Shown in pieces: positions 61,288 through 64,000 of a DNA stretch of 64,000 nt. Both the position numbers and the translations under genes were made by a program. Position 1 is the stretch's first letter. Every line of letters begins with the position of its first letter. The stretch is from Paenibacillus sp. ACRRY (GTDB taxonomy: Bacteria; Bacillota; Bacilli; Paenibacillales; Paenibacillaceae): contig NZ_JAKRNM010000001.1 in the NCBI RefSeq assembly GCF_022346995.1, positions 1,364,001-1,428,000 of the forward strand, read 5' to 3'. A model generated the notes under the pieces. The model had not been told where the DNA came from and did not search any database. It saw only the letters and a program-made list of their open reading frames with translations.

Positions 61288-62085
61288 TTACAGAATAGAA
61301 GCCCACACTTTAACGGCAGTAACAGCAATGAGAACAATTAAACCATAGCGAAGCACCCTTACATTGATCATTGAACTGACTCTTGAACCGAGTGACGCCC
61401 CTATTAGACTCCCTATAACGGTGTAGATGACTGGCTCGATCGGAATGCCTCCAGCACTGATTTTCCCGATGACTCCACCAATCGCGGATATTAACACGAT
61501 GGCCAGGGACGAGGCAATCGTCGTTCTTGTAGGAATACGGAGCACCGTCAGCATGAACGGAATCAGAATAAACGCACCTCCCGCGCCAACAATTCCCGAG
61601 ACGACACCCACTGCCAGAGCCGAACCTGCCGCAATCCATCGGTTAAATTCCACAACATCAGAAGAATCTTCTGTACCTCTACCCGGAATCAACATGAGGA
61701 TAATGGCGATAACCGCCAATATGCCGTAAATCAAATTAATGACATCTCCATCCAGATGGCCGGATATGATGCCACCGATCAAGCTGCCGATGAGAATACT
61801 GATGCCCATGTATACCACGAGCGTCCTATTCACCAAAGCATGCCCATCTCGGACCTTCCTCTTTTTTCTCTGAAATGCGACTACACCTGCCAACGAGGAA
61901 AAGAATACCTGGAACATGCTAATGGAGGAAACCTCATGAGCAGTAAAAGGCTCAATTCCCATAAGAGAGGGAACATACAGCAACAGCGGGTAGTTAATGA
62001 TAGCTCCACCAATACCCAGTAAACCGGAAAAGAAGGAACCGACCAGACCCAGTATAAACATGATGATAAAAAGCAGAACATCCAT
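61288..62085 (-). CDS. TauE/SafE-family membrane transporter
   Basis: A 265-aa membrane protein with about eight hydrophobic segments. The pseudo-repeat starts SFFSGLLGIGGAIINYPLLL (15-35) and VVSGIVGAGGAFILIPFML are the paired TauE/SafE motifs, and the family moves sulfite, sulfoacetate or related small organic anions out of or into the cell. The ATG follows GAAGAA/AAGG sites. Its context (prenyl synthase downstream, none other) gives no substrate clue; a link to the sulfotransferase 8 kb away is only a thought. Confidence 0.9.
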   Translation of the reverse strand: MDVLLFIIMFILGLVGSFFSGLLGIGGAIINYPLLLYVPSLMGIEPFTAHEVSSISMFQVFFSSLAGVVAFQRKKRKVRDGHALVNRTLVVYMGISILIGSLIGGIISGHLDGDVINLIYGILAVIAIILMLIPGRGTEDSSDVVEFNRWIAAGSALAVGVVSGIVGAGGAFILIPFMLTVLRIPTRTTIASSLAIVLISAIGGVIGKISAGGIPIEPVIYTVIGSLIGASLGSRVSSMINVRVLRYGLIVLIAVTAVKVWASIL

Positions 62086-62199
62086 CGGTAATTCTTCCTT
62101 TCTTGCGCTTGAAAAACCTTGTCAAAAAACTGTATACGCGGCGAAATTTATCGGCTATAATAAAAACCAAGTAAATTAATCAGAAATGAGTGATTAAGC

Positions 62200-62370
62200 A
62201 TGCTTAATCTGTTCAAGACTCTTTTTGAAAATAAATGTCCTCACTGCAACGAAAAATTGCATGTATGCAGTGATTCGCTCTGCGCCACCAAGACTTGCAG
62301 CCAGTGCAATTACAAGGAAGAAAGCTACGGCTCTCTCGGTGTACGCATTGTGTATGACACCACAAAATGA
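62200..62370 (+). CDS. 56-aa zinc-ribbon-like protein
   Basis: A 56-aa protein with paired Cys: CPHC (13-16), Cys23, Cys27 and CSQC (33-36), suggesting one zinc ribbon in the first 40 residues and a short tail ending RIVYDTTK. The ribosome site is weak (GAG about 9 bases before the ATG). Small zinc-ribbon proteins of this kind are common in Bacillales but their roles are mostly unknown. It lies alone between a divergent TauE gene and a bidirectional terminator. Confidence 0.7.
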   Translation: MLNLFKTLFENKCPHCNEKLHVCSDSLCATKTCSQCNYKEESYGSLGVRIVYDTTK

Positions 62371-62470
62371 TAAAAAACATTCCTGCTCATTGTACCACGT
62401 CTCCGCTGGCTCGATAAGCGGTAAGCCCCTGAGAGCAAGTGAAATCGAATAATCCAGCATGTAGAAATAT

Positions 62471-62514
62471 AAAAAAAGGTGCTAAACGAATTACTTCGTT
62501 TGGCACCTTTTTTT
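62471..62514. terminator. Bidirectional terminator
   Basis: GGTGC-t-AAACGAA and TTCGTTT-g-GCACC with a 4-base loop, seven A on the left and seven T on the right. It serves the converging zinc-ribbon and lipoprotein genes. Confidence 0.93.
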
Positions 62515-62535
62515 GCTTCATATTCGAAATCCGGC

Positions 62536-63006
62536 TTATTCATTTCCTAATCCGCTTAACGGATCTTTTAGATTGTTGATATTATTAATCAGATCCGGAA
62601 TTCCGGTCTTTTCCCAGTTTTCTGCAGTAAAGCCCTGCTCTGATATGGTGGTCTCGAAACGATCCACAACTTCGGTTAACTGATTGTTATAACTGACCAA
62701 ATTTTCATGGATGCTCTCACCGATGGCCGGAGCCGTAAGCTGGGAGAATTCACTGGCTTCTGCTTGAATCTGATCAATTTTCGTTTGAATCTGCTCGGTA
62801 ATCTGAGGATTGTTGACGGCATCTGATGCGAGCTGCTGAAGCTCTGCGCCAGCACTGGATATTTGCTCGATATAGTCCGTTGCTCCGCTAACATAGTTTA
62901 AACTTTCGTTTGCCTGCTCCACTACCGAACAAGCCGAGATGACAAAAATACTTGCTGCAATAAAGCCTGTCATGATCAGTGTTTGCCTTCGTTTACGTAA
63001 AATCAT
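62536..63006 (-). CDS. DUF6376-type lipoprotein
   Basis: A 156-aa predicted lipoprotein. A basic start and hydrophobic run end in the lipobox VISAC, followed by a helical, Gln/Glu/Asn-rich mature part (about 30-156), which looks like a long helical bundle or coiled coil. It matches, from memory, the DUF6376 family of Bacillales lipoproteins of unknown function. Two ATG codons lie close together (63012 and 63006); I take the second because GGAAGGGAAG lies at the normal distance from it. Role unknown. Confidence 0.8.
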   Translation of the reverse strand: MILRKRRQTLIMTGFIAASIFVISACSVVEQANESLNYVSGATDYIEQISSAGAELQQLASDAVNNPQITEQIQTKIDQIQAEASEFSQLTAPAIGESIHENLVSYNNQLTEVVDRFETTISEQGFTAENWEKTGIPDLINNINNLKDPLSGLGNE

Positions 63007-63142
63007 GAGCATCTTCCCTTCCTTGTATCAGAAGTTATTTACTTAACTGAATGATAGCTGTTCCGGATACCCGAATGCAAATCGGTCTGCACTCATAGGA
63101 TTGAACATGTATAATGGAAGAATCATACGGTAAAGGGATGTC

Positions 63143-64000
63143 ATGAATATGCTTCAGGCTTTGAATCAGCGCTTGAACCGCATCATGCCACTGATTACTC
63201 CAATCAGCATTATCATAGGCGTACTTTGCGGAAGCTTTCTTTCTTCGTACACTTTTTTATCCCCTTGGCTTTTTGCATTTATGACGTTTGCAGGAAGCAT
63301 CAGTCTAGGGTTCAGGGATTTTCTGAATGTTTTGAAAAAGCCTTTTCCCCTGTTTGTTTGTCTGTTCATATTACATTTGGCGATGCCTCTGATCGCGCTG
63401 GGTATGGGGCATCTGGTTTTTCCGATGGACGCTTATACGATAACCGGACTGGTTCTGGCAGCCGTAATTCCGACAGGTGTAAGCAGCTTCATCTGGGTTA
63501 GCATTTACCGTGGCAATATTGCACTGACGCTATCCATCATTCTGATCGATACCATGCTGGCCCCTTTTGTCGTTCCGGGTGTTCTTTCACTGCTGATCGG
63601 CACCAGCGTTACACTGGATATGGGAGCAATCATGAGCAGTCTGTTCTGGATGATCGTCGTGCCATCGTTGGTGGGCATGCTGCTGAATGAATGGACCAAA
63701 GGAGCCATCGTACCGGTATGGGGACCAAGGCTTAATCCACTTTCCAAGTTGTTTATGGCGGTGGTAGTTGCTATCAACGGATCAGTAGTTGCTCCATATC
63801 TCGCCAATTTCAACTGGAAACTGGCAGGCCTTGCGGCAATCATCATTTTCCTGGCTTCCTTAGGCTATGCACTTAGTTATTTCATTGCAAGATTGCTGGG
63901 CTGGAATGAGGCTGACCAGGTGGCACTCGTATTCAATGGAGGCATGCGCAATATCAGCGCAGGAGCGGTGCTTGCCGTATCCTATTTCCCACCTCCCGTT
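63143..64000 (+). CDS. BASS-family (bile acid:sodium symporter) transporter, 3' end missing
   Basis: 286 codons are visible and the frame is open at the right edge. Eight or more hydrophobic segments are seen, with an FMTFAGSISLGFRDF segment, AAVIPTGVSSFIWVSIYRGN (typical SBF/BASS kink with GV-S) and FNGGMRNISAGAVLAV near the edge (the second conserved motif, cf. GxRNxxLA in BASS proteins). The ATG at 63143 follows AAAGGG by 5-6 bases. Members move bile acids, pantothenate, pyruvate and other organic anions with sodium; the substrate here is unknown. Confidence 0.88.
   Translation, partial: MNMLQALNQRLNRIMPLITPISIIIGVLCGSFLSSYTFLSPWLFAFMTFAGSISLGFRDFLNVLKKPFPLFVCLFILHLAMPLIALGMGHLVFPMDAYTITGLVLAAVIPTGVSSFIWVSIYRGNIALTLSIILIDTMLAPFVVPGVLSLLIGTSVTLDMGAIMSSLFWMIVVPSLVGMLLNEWTKGAIVPVWGPRLNPLSKLFMAVVVAINGSVVAPYLANFNWKLAGLAAIIIFLASLGYALSYFIARLLGWNEADQVALVFNGGMRNISAGAVLAVSYFPPPV

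Overview
The window looks like a chromosomal segment of a Paenibacillus-type low-to-mid GC Firmicute. This is inferred from gene style: lipoprotein-dependent sugar ABC transporters without a linked ATPase, paired with YesM/YesN-type two-component systems, many LacI/ROK/AraC regulators, strong AGGAGG ribosome sites with frequent GTG and TTG starts, and small proteins of the DUF4023, DUF3817 and DUF6376 kinds. No rRNA, tRNA, CRISPR array, insertion sequence or prophage was seen.

Layout. 1-7.4 kb: a truncated secreted S8 protease, a GH29 alpha-L-fucosidase divergent from an AraC regulator, and a small glycan locus (WbsX-like protein and CgeB-like glycosyltransferase) divergent from a 120-aa repeat protein. 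7.4-13.6 kb: a GH30 glycosidase with solute-binding protein, two permeases and a LacI repressor; an identical 16-bp palindrome lies before the transporter genes and before lacI. 13.6-22.4 kb: small genes (thioredoxin-like, pentapeptide repeat, DUF3817), a LacI/GH1 phospho-beta-glucosidase pair, a ROK regulator, a TrmB/MFS pair and several very small ORFs. 22.5-36.3 kb: an arabinan/arabinoside locus with solute-binding protein, YesN/YesM pair, two permeases, a modular GH51 arabinofuranosidase and a divergent secreted GH43 arabinanase.

36.7-49.9 kb: an ECF sigma factor with its anti-sigma factor, a cupin regulator divergent from a LysE exporter, an MBL-fold hydrolase with a kinase-like protein, a TetR/MDR efflux pair, a CYP102-type P450-reductase gene broken by a 5-bp tandem duplication, a thioredoxin-reductase-like protein and an isolated haem O synthase (ctaB). 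49.9-64 kb: a heterodimeric ABC exporter behind an Stf0-type sulfotransferase, a possible small transcription unit coding for Cys-rich peptides, a stalk-domain secreted protein, a multi-PAS hybrid histidine kinase, a 794-aa protein fusing an unrecognised helical domain to an isoprenyl diphosphate synthase, TauE/SafE, a zinc-ribbon micro-protein, a lipoprotein and a truncated BASS-family transporter.

How it works together: most of the first 36 kb is polysaccharide and glycoside scavenging (fucosides, beta-glucans, beta-glucosides, arabinan), each unit with its own regulator and possible CcpA sites at the arabinan genes. The second half is stress and export functions plus two candidate specialised-metabolism units: sulfotransferase with ABC exporter, and the isoprenoid synthase fusion.
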